Of a DNA stretch of 64,000 nt, positions 32,975 to 45,047 are shown one piece after another; position 1 is the stretch's first letter, and the number at the start of each line of letters is the position of its first letter. The position numbers and the translations under genes are program-made. The notes below the pieces were generated by a model, which saw only the letters and a list, made by a program, of their open reading frames with translations, was not told where the DNA came from and ran no database searches. Source of the DNA: Ancistrus triradiatus (Eukaryota > Chordata > Actinopteri > Siluriformes > Loricariidae); NCBI GenBank assembly GCA_025084515.1, contig JAJAGP010000094.1, forward strand, positions 1 through 64,000, read 5' to 3'.

Positions 32975-34248
32975 TACAGTGGTGCTTGAAAGTTTGTGAA
33001 CCCTTAAGAATTTTCTATATATCTGCATAAATATGACATCTGGGATGTTGGTGGGCTTCCTCACATTGCCTGCTCGCGTCATGTCTTTCCACAACATTTC
33101 GACTGGATTAAATGTCAGGACTTTGACTTGGCCATTCCAAAACATTAACTTTATTCTTCTTTAACCATTGTTTGGTAGAACGACTTGTGTGCTTAGGGTC
33201 ATTGTCTTGCTGCATGACCCACCTTCTCTTGAGATTGAATTCATGGACAGATGTCCTGACATTTTCCTTTAGAATTCTCTGATATAATTGAGAATTCATT
33301 GTTCCATCAATGATGGCAAGCCGTCCTGGTCCAGATGCAGCAAAACAGGCCCAAACCATGATACTACCACCACCATGTTTCACAGATGGTATAAGGTTCT
33401 TATGCTGGAATGCAGTGTTTTCCTTTCTCCAAACATAATGCTTTCCTTTTGGATCAAACAGTTCTATTTTGGTCTCATCCGTCTACAAAACATTCTTCCA
33501 ATAGCCTTCTGACTGTCTATGTGATGTTTAGCAAACTGCAGATGGGCAGCAATGTTCTTTTTGGAAAGAAGTGGGTTTCTCCTTGCAACCCTGCCATGCT
33601 CGCCATTGTTGTTCAGTGTTCTTCTGATGGTGGACACATGAACATTAACATTAGCCAATGTGAGAGAGGCCTTGAGTTGCTTAGAAGTTACCCTTGGTCC
33701 TTTGTGACCTCGCCAACTATTACACACCTTGCTCTTGGCATGATCTTTGTTGGTCGACCACTCCTGGGGAGGGTAACAATGGTCTTGAAATTCCTCCATT
33801 TGTACACAATCTGTCTGACTGTGGATTGGTGGAGTCCAAACTCTTTAGAGATGGTTTTGCAACCTTTTCCATCCTGATCAGCATCAGCAACTCTTTTTCT
33901 GAGGTCCTCAGAAATCTCCTTTGTTTGTGCCATGAGACAATTCCACAAACGTGTTGTGAAGAGCAGACTTTGATAGATCCCTTTGATAAAACACCTGATT
34001 CTATGTTCACCTTCACATTAACTGCTGATCCTAGAGGTTCACATACTTTTGCCACTCACTTCTGTAATATTGGATCATTTTTTTGAATAAATAAATGACC
34101 AAGTATAATATTTTTGTCTCATTTGTTTAACTGGGTTCTCTTTAACTACTTTTAGGACTTGTGTGAAAATCTGATAATGTTTTAGGTCATATTTATGCAG
34201 AAATATAGAAAATTCTAAAGGGTTCACAAACTTTCAAGCACCACTATA
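32975..34248 (-). mobile_element. Tc1 family A, copy 7: internal-deletion derivative
   Basis: Both ends are kept: left at 32975 (TACAGTGGTGCTTGAAAG), right at 34248 (AAGCACCACTATA). About 300 bp are missing relative to the full copy. Near 33036 the left terminal repeat jumps from ATAAATATGAC into the C-terminal coding region (ATCTGGGATGTTGGTGGGCT). This deletes the protein's C terminus and the left subterminal region. Confidence 0.9.
33036..33933 (-). pseudogene. Tc1-A transposase in copy 7
   Basis: ATG at 33933-33931 opens MAQTKEISEDLRKRVADADQ and keeps a good first helix-turn-helix (EFGLHQSTVRQIVYKWRNFK) and RSGRPTKIMPR. A shift near 33700 moves the rest to other frames: RKPLL-type NPLLSKKNIAAHL, then KHGGGSIMVWACFAASGPG and QQDNDPKHTSRSTKQW. 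The third acidic block reads NPVEMLWKDM, with the Glu kept. The first Asp block (normally WTDET) is spoiled: it reads CRRMRPK in the nearest frame. Confidence 0.88.
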
Positions 34249-34265
34249 CAGGTGTGCGCCATTAA

Positions 34266-35293
34266 TGGCTGTGCAATATAACAGTATATATCACCTGACA
34301 ATAAAAAATGTCTATCGTTTAATATTAGGCGGTATCTTCTGTTTTGTTGTGTACATGCTGTATGGTAATCTTTTTGTTATTTGTATGAGGCATCGTTAAG
34401 GCAACACAAAGAAACTGTTGGAGAGTGAATGCAACGCGGATTAGTTCCCAGAATTCAGAATTCGTTTGTAGCTTAAACACAGCTCAGAGGCTTGTGGGTT
34501 TGTTTATAATGAGGCTGGTGCTAACGCATGTTCACGATAAGGAAGTCTTAGATTTAAGTTGTGTTTTGAATGCTACTTAGTGAACTAAATAGTGAACTTT
34601 ATTGATAGGTCAGTAGGTAGGGAGACTAATGAGCAGGGTTATTTAGGATACAGCCATGTCTTGGGCTTGGCAGCTCTTCAGAGTGTGCTGCTTGCAATAT
34701 ATGCTGCATGCATAGCAAAAGTAAGTCATGGAGGAACAACTCAGAAAATGTTTGGATCAGTGAATTTAGGACATTTAAAACAGCGTATGTGGAATTTAAC
34801 AAAACTAACAAAGGCAAAGAGGTTAAAGTTAAGGTAGCGAGAGCACAGAGCCAGGCACAACCTGGCAGTCCCCAATATCTTTCTTTAGCAATAAAGTTTT
34901 CATTAAAAGAAAAGTTCAACAAAAATGTTTCTGTAAGCTGTCATTAATCATTCTCAGAAAGAAAGGAAATTGGCATTGTCTGGTCATAATGCTAAAAAAA
35001 ACCAATCAGATATGGCAATAGGTCAAGAAAATTGCAATAGGTACATTTCTATTAAACATATATATGTTACTATTATATAATTATTTTCTGAATAAAAGGA
35101 AAAATATAATAACATATAAGAAACAAGCTTTTATTTGTTGAGTGTATATTTCAACATGTAAAAAGAAATGGGTCTTCATGTGGTCGTTTTATTAAAAAGA
35201 AAATTTAATCACTGAAATTACTGTTAATTACAGTGCATTATCATGATATGTATCATTATCGGGATATGAAATTTTGGTCATATCGCACAGCCC
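34266..35293. mobile_element. Non-autonomous hAT-like element (GGCTGTGCRATAT ends)
   Basis: Left GGCTGTGCAATAT at about 34267 and right ATATCGCACAGCCC at about 35280-35292 are inverted repeats of the kind seen in fish hAT elements. The interior has no recognisable transposase. A single end of similar type lies at 40736. Target duplication is not clear. Confidence 0.55.
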
Positions 35294-35503
35294 TAGTGCC
35301 GTTTAACAACCGTCTGATCAATGTCTGTTCAACGTGGTTGAAAGCTATAATGACTTATAATAGGAAATAAAAATTTCTCTTAACTCCAAACATGTGTCAA
35401 GCACTTGTAAACAGCCAATCAAACTGCTCATTCACAAGCAGTGGCGGAAGTTTAAGAGCGGTCGTCAATCATTCGTGTGTGTGTGTGAGTGTGTGTGTTT
35501 AAC

Positions 35504-36994
35504 TACAGTGGTTTGAAAAAGTGTTTGCCCGTCTTCATTTAAAAACAAAATGCAGTTTTTAAATGAAGGTTTCGATTATTAAGAGAGAAAAAAAATCCAA
35601 ACCTCCATGGCCCTGTGTGAAAAAGTGATAACTGGGTGGGCCACCCTTAGCAGCAACAACTGCAACCAAGCGTTTGTGATGACTTGCAATGAGTCTTTTA
35701 CAGTCTTTGACAGTCTTTTACTTATTGTGGAGGAATTTTGGCCACTCATCTTTGCAGAATTGTTGTAATTCAGCCACATTGGAGGGTTTGAGCATGAACG
35801 GCCTTTTAAGATTATGCCACAGCATCTCAATAGGATTCAGGTCAGGACTTTGACTAGGCCACTCCAAAGTTGTCATTTTGTTTTTCTTCAGGCATTCAGA
35901 GGTGGATTTGCTGGTGTGTTTTGGACCATTGTCCTGCTGAAGAACCCAAGTTTGTTTCAGCTTGAGGTGACGAACAGATGGCCGGACATTCGCCTTCAGG
36001 ATTTTTTGGTAGACAGCAGAATTCAAAGTTCCATTTATCACAGCAAGTCTTCCAGGTCCTGAAGCAGCAAAACAGCCCCAGACCATCACACGACCACCAC
36101 CATATTTTACTGTTGGTATAATGTTCTTTTTTTAAATGCTGTGTTACTTTTACGCCAGATGTAAGGGGACACACACCTTCCAAAAAGTTCAGCTTTTGTC
36201 TCGTCAGTCAACAGAATGTTTTCCCAAAAGTCTTGGGGATCATCAAGATGTGTTCCGGAAAAATTGAGACGATCTTTAATGTTATTTTTGCTCAGCAGTG
36301 GTTTTCGTCTTGGAACTCTCCCATGCAGGCCATTTTTGCCCAGTCTCTTTCTTATGGTGAACACTGACCTTCACTGAGACCTGCAGTTCTTTGGATGTTG
36401 TTGTGGGGTCTTTTGTGACCTCTTGGATGAATCGTCACTGCACTCTTGGGGTAATTTTGGTCAGCCGGCCACTCCTGGGAGGGTTCACCACTGTTCCATG
36501 TTTTTGCCATTTGTGGATAATGGCTCTCACTGTGCTTCGCTGGAGTTCCAAAGCTTTAGAAATGGCTTTATAACCCTTTACAGACTGATACATCTCAATT
36601 ACTTTCTTTCTCAATTGTTTCTGAATTTATTTGGATCTCGGCATGATGTGTAGCTTTTAAGGATATTTTGGTGTATTTCACTTTGTCAGGCAGGTCCTAT
36701 TTCAGTGATGTCTTGTTTGAGAACAGGTGTGGCAATAATCAGGCCTGGGTGTGGCTAGAGACAGTGAACTCAGGTGTGATAAACCATAGTTATGGTATGT
36801 TTTACCGGGGGGGCATGTAGGTTTGGATTTTTTCTCCCTTAATAATAAACAGCTTCATTTAAAAACTGCGTTTGTGGTTAGTTGTGTTGTCTTTGACTAA
36901 TATTTAAATTGGTTTGATGTTCCGAAGCATTTAAGTGTGACAAACAAAAAATAGGAAATCATGAAGAGGGCAAACATTTTTTCACACCACGGTA
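35504..36994 (-). mobile_element. Tc1 family C, copy 2
   Basis: Left terminal repeat at 35504 (TACAGTGGTTTGAAAAAGTG) and right at 36994 (TTTTTCACACCACGGTA). Both ends are present. The left subterminal region is shortened: TGCCC is followed by GTCTTCATTTAAAAAC. The element is 1491 bp with the transposase on the minus strand. Confidence 0.9.
35625..36644 (-). pseudogene. Tc1-C transposase in copy 2
   Basis: ATG at 36644-36642, then CCG AGA TCC AAA and the stop TAA (36629-36627), exactly as in copy 1. Downstream frames show RKPLLSKNNIKDRL, ENILLTDETKAELFG (first Asp), MVWGCFAASGPGRLAVING, LQQDNGPKHTSKSTSECL (second Asp; Trp of SEW lost) and SQSPDLNPIEMLWHNL (Glu). The end of the gene is duplicated and shifted near 35705-35720 (two CAGTCTTTTAC-like units). 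The natural stop is lost to a small deletion. Confidence 0.87.
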
Positions 36995-37875
36995 CCTTAC
37001 TGGTTATGTGCTTGCTTGTTTGGAGCTCACATTTGGATTAGAGACTGTTGGTTGATGTGTTTAGAGGCTTTTTTTGTGTAAGTTACTCGTGTTGTGTGTA
37101 TGAGTTTCCCGCTGTTTATTTTTTATCAAGCTGTAAATGATGTTCCTACGTGTATGTGCCTGTCCTACTGTAAGTAATACTGTTTGTTTGGCCCTTCCGC
37201 TACCTGTATATTCTCTCTGAACTATAACTATATAAACTGGTTCACATTGTGAACTCGTTTTGTCTCTGTTCAATGGGGTTGATCTTTGGTGTTGTTAGAC
37301 CATTTAGTGTTTTCTTTTCCCTCTCCTAGTAGTAGTAGAACATACCAGTAGATCTTTACTTGGTTTATTAACCTGTACTTAACTCTATCTTGACAGCAGA
37401 TTTAATGACCAGATTCAGCATTGAAGCCTACAAAAGCTAGCCCTGTGGGGATATGCGCCATTAACAGGGAAAAGAACACTGAGAAACTAAACAGCTCAGG
37501 CAAACAATAAGGCCAAGTGAGTGAGATAAAGGTCTAGGTGGAGTAAAGCATGTTTGGATTGGTTTGGACCTTTACACACTGTATCTCTTGAAAATAATTA
37601 GGTAGGACAGGTTTTTCTTCTTTTAAAGCATTACGGGATGAACATGTGTAGAAGGTTAACACACTTATGTCTTGCAGAGTGCCTTGCTTGCATGATTTGT
37701 GTGCCTTTTGCCTGTCTTAAACCCTCCAGCTAGCAAAGACATATATCAGAAGCTTGAGAGAATTTGAAGGACTTAAGAGTTTCTCAGGCATACCTCCATC
37801 ATGCATTTTTAACACACATGCCATCATTCTCTGAGCAGCTGCAGGTGACCGTGACTGTAGCTTTTTATCCATAGT
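36995..37875. other. No feature recognised
   Basis: Unique-looking sequence without element ends or domains. Confidence 0.45.
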
Positions 37876-37949
37876 TACAGTACTGTCCAAAGGTCTTAGG
37901 CCACCATTAGAGTACATATGCCATTGTTTTAGCAGTGGTGTAATGACTA

Positions 37950-39502
37950 TACAGTGAGGCAAAAAAGTATTTAGTCAGCCACTGATTGTGCAAGTTCTCC
38001 TACTTAGAAAGATGAGAGAGGTCTGAAATGTTCATCATAGGTACACTTCAACTATGAGAGACAAAATGAGAAAAAAAGATCCAGGAAATTACAGTGTAGG
38101 GTTTTTAAATTATTTAATTGTGAGTCATGGTGGAAAATAAGTATTTGGTCACCCACAAACAAGCAAGATTTCTGGCTCTCACAGACCTGTAACTTCTTCT
38201 TTAAGAAGCTCTTCTGTCCTCCACTTGTTACCTGTATTAATGGCACCTGTTTGACCTCGTTATTTCTATAAAAGACACCTGTCCACAGCCTCAAACAGTC
38301 AGACACCAGGAAGAAAATCACAGACCTGCACCAGGCTGGGAAGAGTGAATCTACAATAGGCAAGCAGGTTGGTGTGAATAAATCAACTGTTGGAGCAGTT
38401 TTAAGAAAATGGAAGGCATACAAGACCATTGATAATCTCCTTCGATCTGGGGCCCCACGCAAGATCTCATCCCGTGGGGTCAAAATGATCATGAGAACGG
38501 TGAGCAAAAACTCCAGAACTACACGGAGGGACCTGATGAATGACCTGCAGAGAGCTGGGACCAAAGTAACAAAGGCTACCATCAGTAACGCACTACGCCG
38601 AGAGGGATCCTGCAGTGCCAGGCGTGTCCCCCTGCTTAAGCCAGTCCATATTCAGGCTCGTCTGAAGTTTGCCAGAGAACATATGGATGATCCATAAGAG
38701 GACTGGGAGAATATCATGTGGTCAGATGAAACCAAAATTAGAAACTTTTTGGTTTATGGTAAAAACTCAACTTGTCGTGTTTGGAGGAAGAAGAATGCTG
38801 AGTTGCATCCCAAGAACACCATACCTACTGTGAAGCATGGGGGAGGAAACATCATGCTTTGGGGTTGTTTTTTTGCAAAGGGGGCAGGACGACTGATCCA
38901 CGTTAAGGGAAGAATGAACGGGGCCATGTATCGTGAGATTTTAAGCCAAAACCTCCTTCCATCAGTGAGAGCATTGAAGATGGAACGTGGCTGGGTCGTC
39001 CAGCATGACAGTGATCCCAAACACACCACTCGGGCAACGAAGGAGTGGCTCTGTAAAAGCATTTCAAGGTCCTGGAGTGGCCGAGCCAGTCTCCAGACCT
39101 CAACCCAATAGAAAATTTGTGCAGGGAGTTGACAGTCCGTGTTGCCCCAAAACATCACTGCTCTAGAGGAGATCTGCATGGAGGAATGGGCCAAAATACC
39201 AGCTACAGTGTGTGCCAACCTGGTGAAGACTTACAGGAAACCTTTGACCTCTGTGATTGCCAACAAAGGTTATGTTACAAACTATTGAGTTGAACCTTTG
39301 TTATTGACCATACATTTACTTTCCATCATAATTTACAATTAAATTCTTTACAAATCCTACAATGTGATTTCCTGGATTTTTTTCTCATTTTGTCTCTCAT
39401 AGTTGAAGTGTACCTATGATGAAAATTACAGATCTCTCTCATCTTTCTAAGTAGGAGAGCTTGCACAATCAGTGGCTGACTAAATACTTTTGCCCCACTG
39501 TA
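37950..39502 (+). mobile_element. Tc1 family B, copy 3: essentially full length
   Basis: Complete ends: TACAGTGAGGCAAAAAAG at 37950 and TTTTGCCCCACTGTA to 39502, with TA at each boundary. Length is 1553 bp. It sits inside the left arm of the F element, 74 bp from its end. This is the least damaged B copy in the window. Confidence 0.92.
38304..39288 (+). pseudogene. Tc1-B transposase, few lesions
   Basis: A 40-bp deletion removes the start codon and first codons; sequence resumes in frame at DTRKKITDLHQAGKSESTIG. The helix-turn-helix and GAPRKISSRG follow. A nonsense codon (TAA at about 38695) interrupts HMDDP-EDWENIMW. The frame then runs through MWSDETKIRNF (first Asp), GGGNIMLWGCFFAKGAGRL and VQHDSDPKHTTRATKEWL (second Asp). 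One base is lost near 39050, after which NPIENLCREL (Glu) is read in another frame. All three acidic residues survive. Only three disabling changes separate it from a full gene. Confidence 0.9.
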
Positions 39503-39932
39503 TATAATTCATTCTCAGTATCTTGGAGTACAATTTGAAAATACGGGACATTTGTATGCCGTGTTTGAAAAAGTGAAAATTACCAGAAAAAAATCTGTAT
39601 GCTACAGTGCCAAGTATTTAGTGTGACCTGTCCTTATACTTGAGCATCTGGCAGCTTCATCGGGATGCCAAGTTGACCCTACAGAATACTTGTTCTACAG
39701 ATTGAAGAAGCTTGATCAGGATTGGTCTTTTTGGAAGGGTAGCAGCCAATAAACCACTTTTTCAGAAGGGGAACAGGGTGAAAAGGCTCAGATATGCTAA
39801 TGCTCACACAGATTGGAATGAAGATCAGTGGAAAAGAGTACTGTGGAGTATCGATCGAATTCAAGCTTGAAATTTTTTATTCCAGTTTTTGACAATATGT
39901 TATAATTGGTCATTATTCTATTGGTATACCAT

Positions 39933-40115
39933 GTGGTAGCCTAGTGGTTAAGGTACTAGACTATGGACCAAAAGGTCCAGGGTTCAAATCCCACCTCTGC
40001 CAAGCTGCCACTGTTGGGTTCTTGAGCAAGACCCTTAACCCACAATTGCTTGGATTGTAAGATTTTATCAATTGTAAGTCGCTCTGGATAAGGGTGTCTG
40101 CTAAATGTAAAATGT
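39933..40115 (+). mobile_element. tRNA-derived SINE, family 1, copy 3
   Basis: Plus-strand copy with the A box TAGCCTAGTGG at 39937-39947 and the B box GGTTCAAATCC at 39981-39991. The conserved body is GCCAAGCTGCCACTGTTGGG and the tail is GCTCTGGATAAGGGTGTCTG then CTAAATGTAAAATG. The best-kept head in the window. It lies in the right half of the Tc1-F element. Confidence 0.88.
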
Positions 40116-40168
40116 AGTAAAACAAACAAAATTAATCTAATGGTGGCCTAAACTGTTGCACAGTACTA

Positions 40169-40735
40169 TATATTGTTTAGAGTCATTTCTCTCACAAAAG
40201 GTAAATCAAGCCTTTCAATCTGACTTTCTCCTCATTTTTGTAGCAGCCAATCTAAAACTTGCTGTCTGCATCTTTCCTGTCACACACAGCAACTAATAAT
40301 CCTGGGTTACTTACCTCCATTCAGACACTTGAAGCTGGCAGAAGGCCTTCACACTGCTGCTCATGAAGCGTCATATGCTATTTAAAAATGGTTGGAGTAG
40401 AACTCTCACTGCTCTGATACATGGGCTTAAAAACATCCTTAATTGGCAGTGTTGGGCAGTACTGAAATACAGTTGCAAGCTAACAAGCTATTTTTAAAGT
40501 AGCATGGGACTAGTACTATAAACGTAGTGTTGGTGTATTATTGATGAATGGTATAGTGGTTATTTATATATGAAGAGATTGTCATGAAATAGTAAAAATC
40601 TCAATTTGCATGCGCAATATATGTAATGCAATCCAAAATATAAAATGCATAGAACAGCGACAGTGTAAAAGCTACCATAGCAATGATAAATGTGAGTGTC
40701 TAGTGATGGATTGGCCATGCATCCTGATGTCTAGT
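40169..40735. other. No feature recognised
   Basis: No coding frame, terminal repeat or known repeat motif was seen in this interval. Confidence 0.4.
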
Positions 40736-41490
40736 AGGGGTGTGCGATATTGACAAAAATTATATTTTGATATTTTCTGAGATTTTGTCGATAACGATTA
40801 TTAGACTGTACTTCTAAAGTATTCAAAAGTTATTTGAAACCATGTCTCTCAACTGCCTGAATTAGCACCAAGTGTTTTGCAATGTGATTGGTGGCAGCGT
40901 TTGTTAGGTCTTGTCTTTTCTTGTCTTGAGTCACCTGTTTTTGCAGAATTATTTTGTTGATGTTTGCTAGGTATGTTTTTGTGCTGGTGCCTTGGCTAAT
41001 TCAGGACTTTCATGGACAGCAGACTACAAAAGTCTGTCATAAACTGAATATTCTTATAGGGTTGTGTATAGTTTGCATTTGATTTGATTCTGATTTCGAT
41101 TCTGCTTGACTATTCCAAGTTTAAATTCTAATATGGTGAAAAAGGTGCCAAATGCATAGGTATATGAATATATTTTTCTAAGTCTTTCAACTGTGTCATT
41201 CTTACATTTTAAGTAAAAATTATTTTTTTGTACTGGTTATGCTAGCAAGGGGCTAGCGGTGTCTGTGGAGCTGGCTAATGCAGCATTTGGGCTAGGAGAC
41301 GGACGTCGGTTGAACACAGTACACTGTCGAAGCACAATATCATGCTGGACCTCAGGTGTTTTGCCATGTTGCAGGTGTAACCTCCATTTCATACATGAAG
41401 AATTTCGCCTTTTCGTTTTCTTTCACAAAGCGGAGCCAAACTTTTCCAAGCACTTTTTTTCAATACTTCCCAATGTCCATCTTCCACTAT
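40736..41490. mobile_element. Probable hAT-like remnant
   Basis: Starts GGGGTGTGCGATATTGACAA, like one end of the element at 34266. It later contains GTTGCAGGTGTAACCTCCAT and TTTCACAAAGCGGAGCCAAA, which I associate with fish hAT elements. No transposase and no second end. Confidence 0.4.
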
Positions 41491-41544
41491 TGCAATAGGG
41501 AAGCCTATCAAAACACTACGTAATTACGTTTGCTCAATGACAAA

Positions 41545-42175
41545 AAAATGAGTCATTCAGATAGAAATGTCGGATTGCTGCAAAACTCAGCATGCAGTTA
41601 TGTCTCGGGCGCAGATATGTAAATGACTACAGGTGTGGTCTGATTAGACACAAGAGGGTGTAACAGTGCTTCACCTGCTGCTCTATAAAAAGGCTGTTAG
41701 AGGCTACTTTTGGTTAGTGTACCTCTTAGTGAGAGATCGTTGACTTCTAGAGATGCCTCTGACGTACTCGAAGACATTTTGACAACCAAGAGTAGTTCCC
41801 AGAGTTTCATTGGCCACCATCCAGACACAGATGGTACCTTCACTACCTGTCTCTGCCCGGACCATTTTACAGGCACTTCGCAGAAGGAAAATTGTTGTCA
41901 CGGCACCCATTATGTTTCGTGCCATTGACATCCAGCCACTGTCGCCTTTGTTTGCAGTGGTGCCATGAATGAGAACTCTGGATTGCTATGGACTCTATCA
42001 GCTTTAGTGATGAATTCAGGTTCTGTTTGTGATCTGACAAAGGTCGGGATTGAGTATGGAAGCCTTGTGGTAAGCGCTTCAATCCTGCCTTTTTCTGTAA
42101 TTCGACACACTGCCCCTGCTGCTGGTGTGATGATCTGTGGAGTGTCGATCACCCCAGTAGTGTTGTAAGGGACAC
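41545..42175 (+). mobile_element. Tc1 family E, copy 3: promoter region and N-terminal half
   Basis: The 5' noncoding part (41560-41752) contains a TATA box, TATAAAAA at 41684-41691, 69 bp before the start ATGCCTCT at 41753. The copy at 49840 has identical spacing. Coding remains include sequence near 42010 equivalent to FSDEFRFCL (first Asp region) and, near 42125, GVMICGVSI. The sequence ends at about 42175 after VVL-type codons. There are frameshifts throughout, and the second Asp and Glu blocks are absent. Confidence 0.72.
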
Positions 42176-42379
42176 AGGCTCAGCTACAACACTTGTGGGC
42201 AAATCTGCCCAGTTCTGGTTTTCGTTTTCCATATGTGACACAGATTTGTTTCTTTCATGACAATGTGTACAGTTCAACTATTTTAATTCCGGTCTGGAGA
42301 GCTTTCATAGGTGTTACTGAAATCTGAAACGTATCTGATATGTGGTAGTGTGAGGGCAGTCTGATCGGGAAGGCCAGAT

Positions 42380-42715
42380 CAGAATTCAAGTGGCTTTTAC
42401 ATCAACGGCTGCAGTGCACTGAGGGAATCCCTACCTCTTTTGAAAGCCCTGTAGGACATCCCAAAGGTCATCTGCTTGGAGTTGCATGATGTAGTCAGGC
42501 ATGATATCGATCAGCTCTGCAAACTTATAGACCAGTCAAACAACTGAGGACATGGCAATGCGAAATAGATTAGCCAGCATGTGGTAACCCACTCTTGCTG
42601 CCATCCAGTACATTTCAACCCCTGCTTGTTTTTTTAGCGATATGGACCACCTTACATTAGTGTCCTGCTTCAGAAATGTACTCACACAGAGAGTCCACAT
42701 GAGTCCCACCACTCA
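42380..42715 (-). pseudogene. PIF/Harbinger-like transposase fragment
   Basis: A continuous minus-strand frame with a single TGA reads, from about 42697 leftward, WTLCVSTFLKQDTNVRWSIS, then LKKQAGVEMYWMAARVGYHM and LANLFRIAMSSVV. After the stop it continues LVYKFAELIDIMPDYIM and ends DLWDVLQGFQKR. The pattern of a DTN motif, a Lys/Arg-rich strand and a helix-turn-helix of the type YRSIANLFGVSxSTVCRxVH is that of the DNA-binding front of HARBI1-like DDE_4 transposases. No catalytic core is seen. Assignment by motif order only. Confidence 0.55.
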
Positions 42716-45047
42716 TGGCTACCCTCTTTCATCCAGGTAGGTGAAATCTCTCTATAGAAACCAACACAAGCTTTGTCCTCTTTCACTTCTTCCTTTGTCT
42801 CTTTTGTCTCTTTTTTGTAAATGGGAATTCTGAGTCACAATTTACTACTTTAATGTGAACAGCAGCTTTAGCAATCATAATTCTTATTTGTTTAGGGGTG
42901 TGTCAGATGGCTGATCTTCTGTGCATGTGGGTCAGTTTAACAACATTATCTGTCCAAATTAGTGTCAAAATACATGCCCCATTAAAAGCCATTACACATC
43001 AAATGTGATTTTTTTTTTAAGCGATTTATTTGGGTGACAGTAAATTAATTCGAGCCCTTGTATAACAACTGTGTTCCACACCAAACGGAACTTGAAGGTG
43101 AAAATGTGACGTTATTTTAGATAGATTAATAGATTCTTCATTTTTTCATCCTTGGTTCAATTTTTTATGAACTTTTACCAGCATCGCATCTGCACCTCAT
43201 GAAGTCTTAAGCAGCTCCTGTATTTTCAGTCTGCCTATCTGCTCTCTTTTCATACTTGTCACACTGTTTATACTCTTCATGTTCCTTTGACCCCTTTTGT
43301 TCCCTCTCCTCATAGGAACTACAGAACCATTTTACTTGATTATAAAAGCTTCAGGTTTGTGATGATGATAAAAATAATAGTACTATTATTAATCATTACT
43401 AATAATTTATATTTGATTGATAGCTTAAGCTTGGTGTATAATTGCATAGACCTCCTAAAGCATGGTGTTCATGCTACAAAAAAAGTTTCAGTTCTTTCCA
43501 AAACTGGATGTACCCAACATCAGAGTTTGCATTTTTCTGTGAGCAGGATGCCTTCATCACTTGAAGACATTTTGTTCTGTTCCTTGGTGGCGAAATTACA
43601 ATTTCAATTTCCAGTTGGATTTTCCCTCAGTCTGATTACTCTATTCTTGTTAAGGTGCATACATGAATACTTTTTATTCTAATTACGCTATTAATCTGAT
43701 TATTAACAGATTATTAGGCTGCATGTAAAATCATGTAGTAAAAAAAAAAAGTTGTCATCTTGAATTTGGTGTCTGTGCACAGGATCAGGAGGTGCTCCGT
43801 ACAAACTAATTTTAATCATTAAGAATTAATTGTATGTTCCACACACATGCATGTATTAAGCTTGTGTAACACAAAATACAGTTTGGTTGGCTTTAGCTCT
43901 ATTAATTGCCAGTAAGTTTTGCTCAAAGGTTGCATGGCTTTTACTGTTAACAACATGCTGGGTTTTTTTTTTAATTGCACTAAATGTATCAAGTCAGTTT
44001 CAAGGCAACAGTCCCATGCCATTATGTTGTATAAAGTAATTATGCTATTATTATTTTTAGCATATTAAAATAAAGCTCAGCGATGCAATGCTAGAACACC
44101 AGACATATTGTTAAGATTAATTACATAACTCCAGAAGCACTGGATGAATAAAAAGTAAAAGGCAAACTATCAATATGTTTTGTTGAGCACATTTCAGATG
44201 AAGGAAATGGAAAATATTAGCATTTTCTACCTTAAATCAAGATACCAACTAACTGTCTGCTTGTGCTATGTGAAGGTCTTACCTGCAAGTCCTCATTTAG
44301 CTGCAAGTCCTGCAAGGCCAGTATCTGTGGTTTGTCTTACTGTTTCTAACCTTGTTAAGCATAAAAGGAAAAAATACAGCATGGGAAATGCATTCACAGT
44401 AATCCATGTATTTCCATTAACCAAGTTAAACTTCGGTGTTCTGGTGAATGACACTTTGCCATACATCAACATTCCAAATTAAAACTGCAGTTTTTTAAAC
44501 TTCTTATACAGACTTCTTCAGTAGTAACTCATACTACATTGGTAAAAAGTATGATAATTGCTTTTTCGCAAACAAAGGTGACAAGACAGAGTTGTAAGTA
44601 GTAGTTGCTTAATTGAACTTTACGATTAATCAAGAACAATATAATAAAAAGCCACTAACCGAAACAAGGGTGCTGAACTAACTATGGGGCTTAATAATAC
44701 AGTAGGGGTTTAAACCTTATGCCATAGTAATTTAAAAATATATACTGGTTTTAATTTTAGAGTAACAACTATATACAAATCACTTATACTTTTTTACTTC
44801 CCATGTCTGACTACTACTGTTACTCCTATTACTCATTTTCCTCTTACATTTACTACTACTACTAATACTGTCAAAATAAAATCAGTATTTGAATGTTTTT
44901 ATGATTTTCAATGAGTATAACAAATTCGAAAGTAGAAAATCTCCATTTGAATGCTGAAATATCTGTAATCAGTATCAAGAATTATTGTGTAATCATTCCC
45001 AATGCATCAACCAGTCCAATTAAAATTAATTAGATTTTTGTTTGTAC
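42716..45047. other. No gene recognised; fragments of short repeats
   Basis: 43580-43735 contains words like GTTGGATTTTCCCTCAGTC and GATTATTAGGCTGCATGTAA that also occur in the MITE at 49640, so it is probably a relic of it. The 131-codon frame at 43287-43682 is hydrophobic and low-complexity with no domain. The remaining sequence is AT-rich. Confidence 0.4.

Larger units (their letters stand above)
37876..40168 (+). mobile_element. Tc1 family F element split by Tc1-B and carrying a SINE
   Basis: The left end at 37876 (TACAGTACTGTCCAAAGGTC then TTAGGCCACCATTAG) is matched by the inverted right end finishing near 40168 (CTAATGGTGGCC ... CACAGTACTA). Between them lie the Tc1-B copy (37950-39502), an F transposase fragment (39715-39870) and a SINE (39933-40115). 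The F fragment reads FGRVAANKPLFQKGNRVKRL then AHTDWNEDQWKRVLW, typical of the Tc1 region before the first Asp. The Asp itself has been lost (WSIDR in place of WTDES). Confidence 0.85.

Noticed and set aside
38052..38582. 176-codon minus frame
   Set aside because: It is the reverse shadow of the Tc1-B leader and transposase; the plus strand explains it fully.
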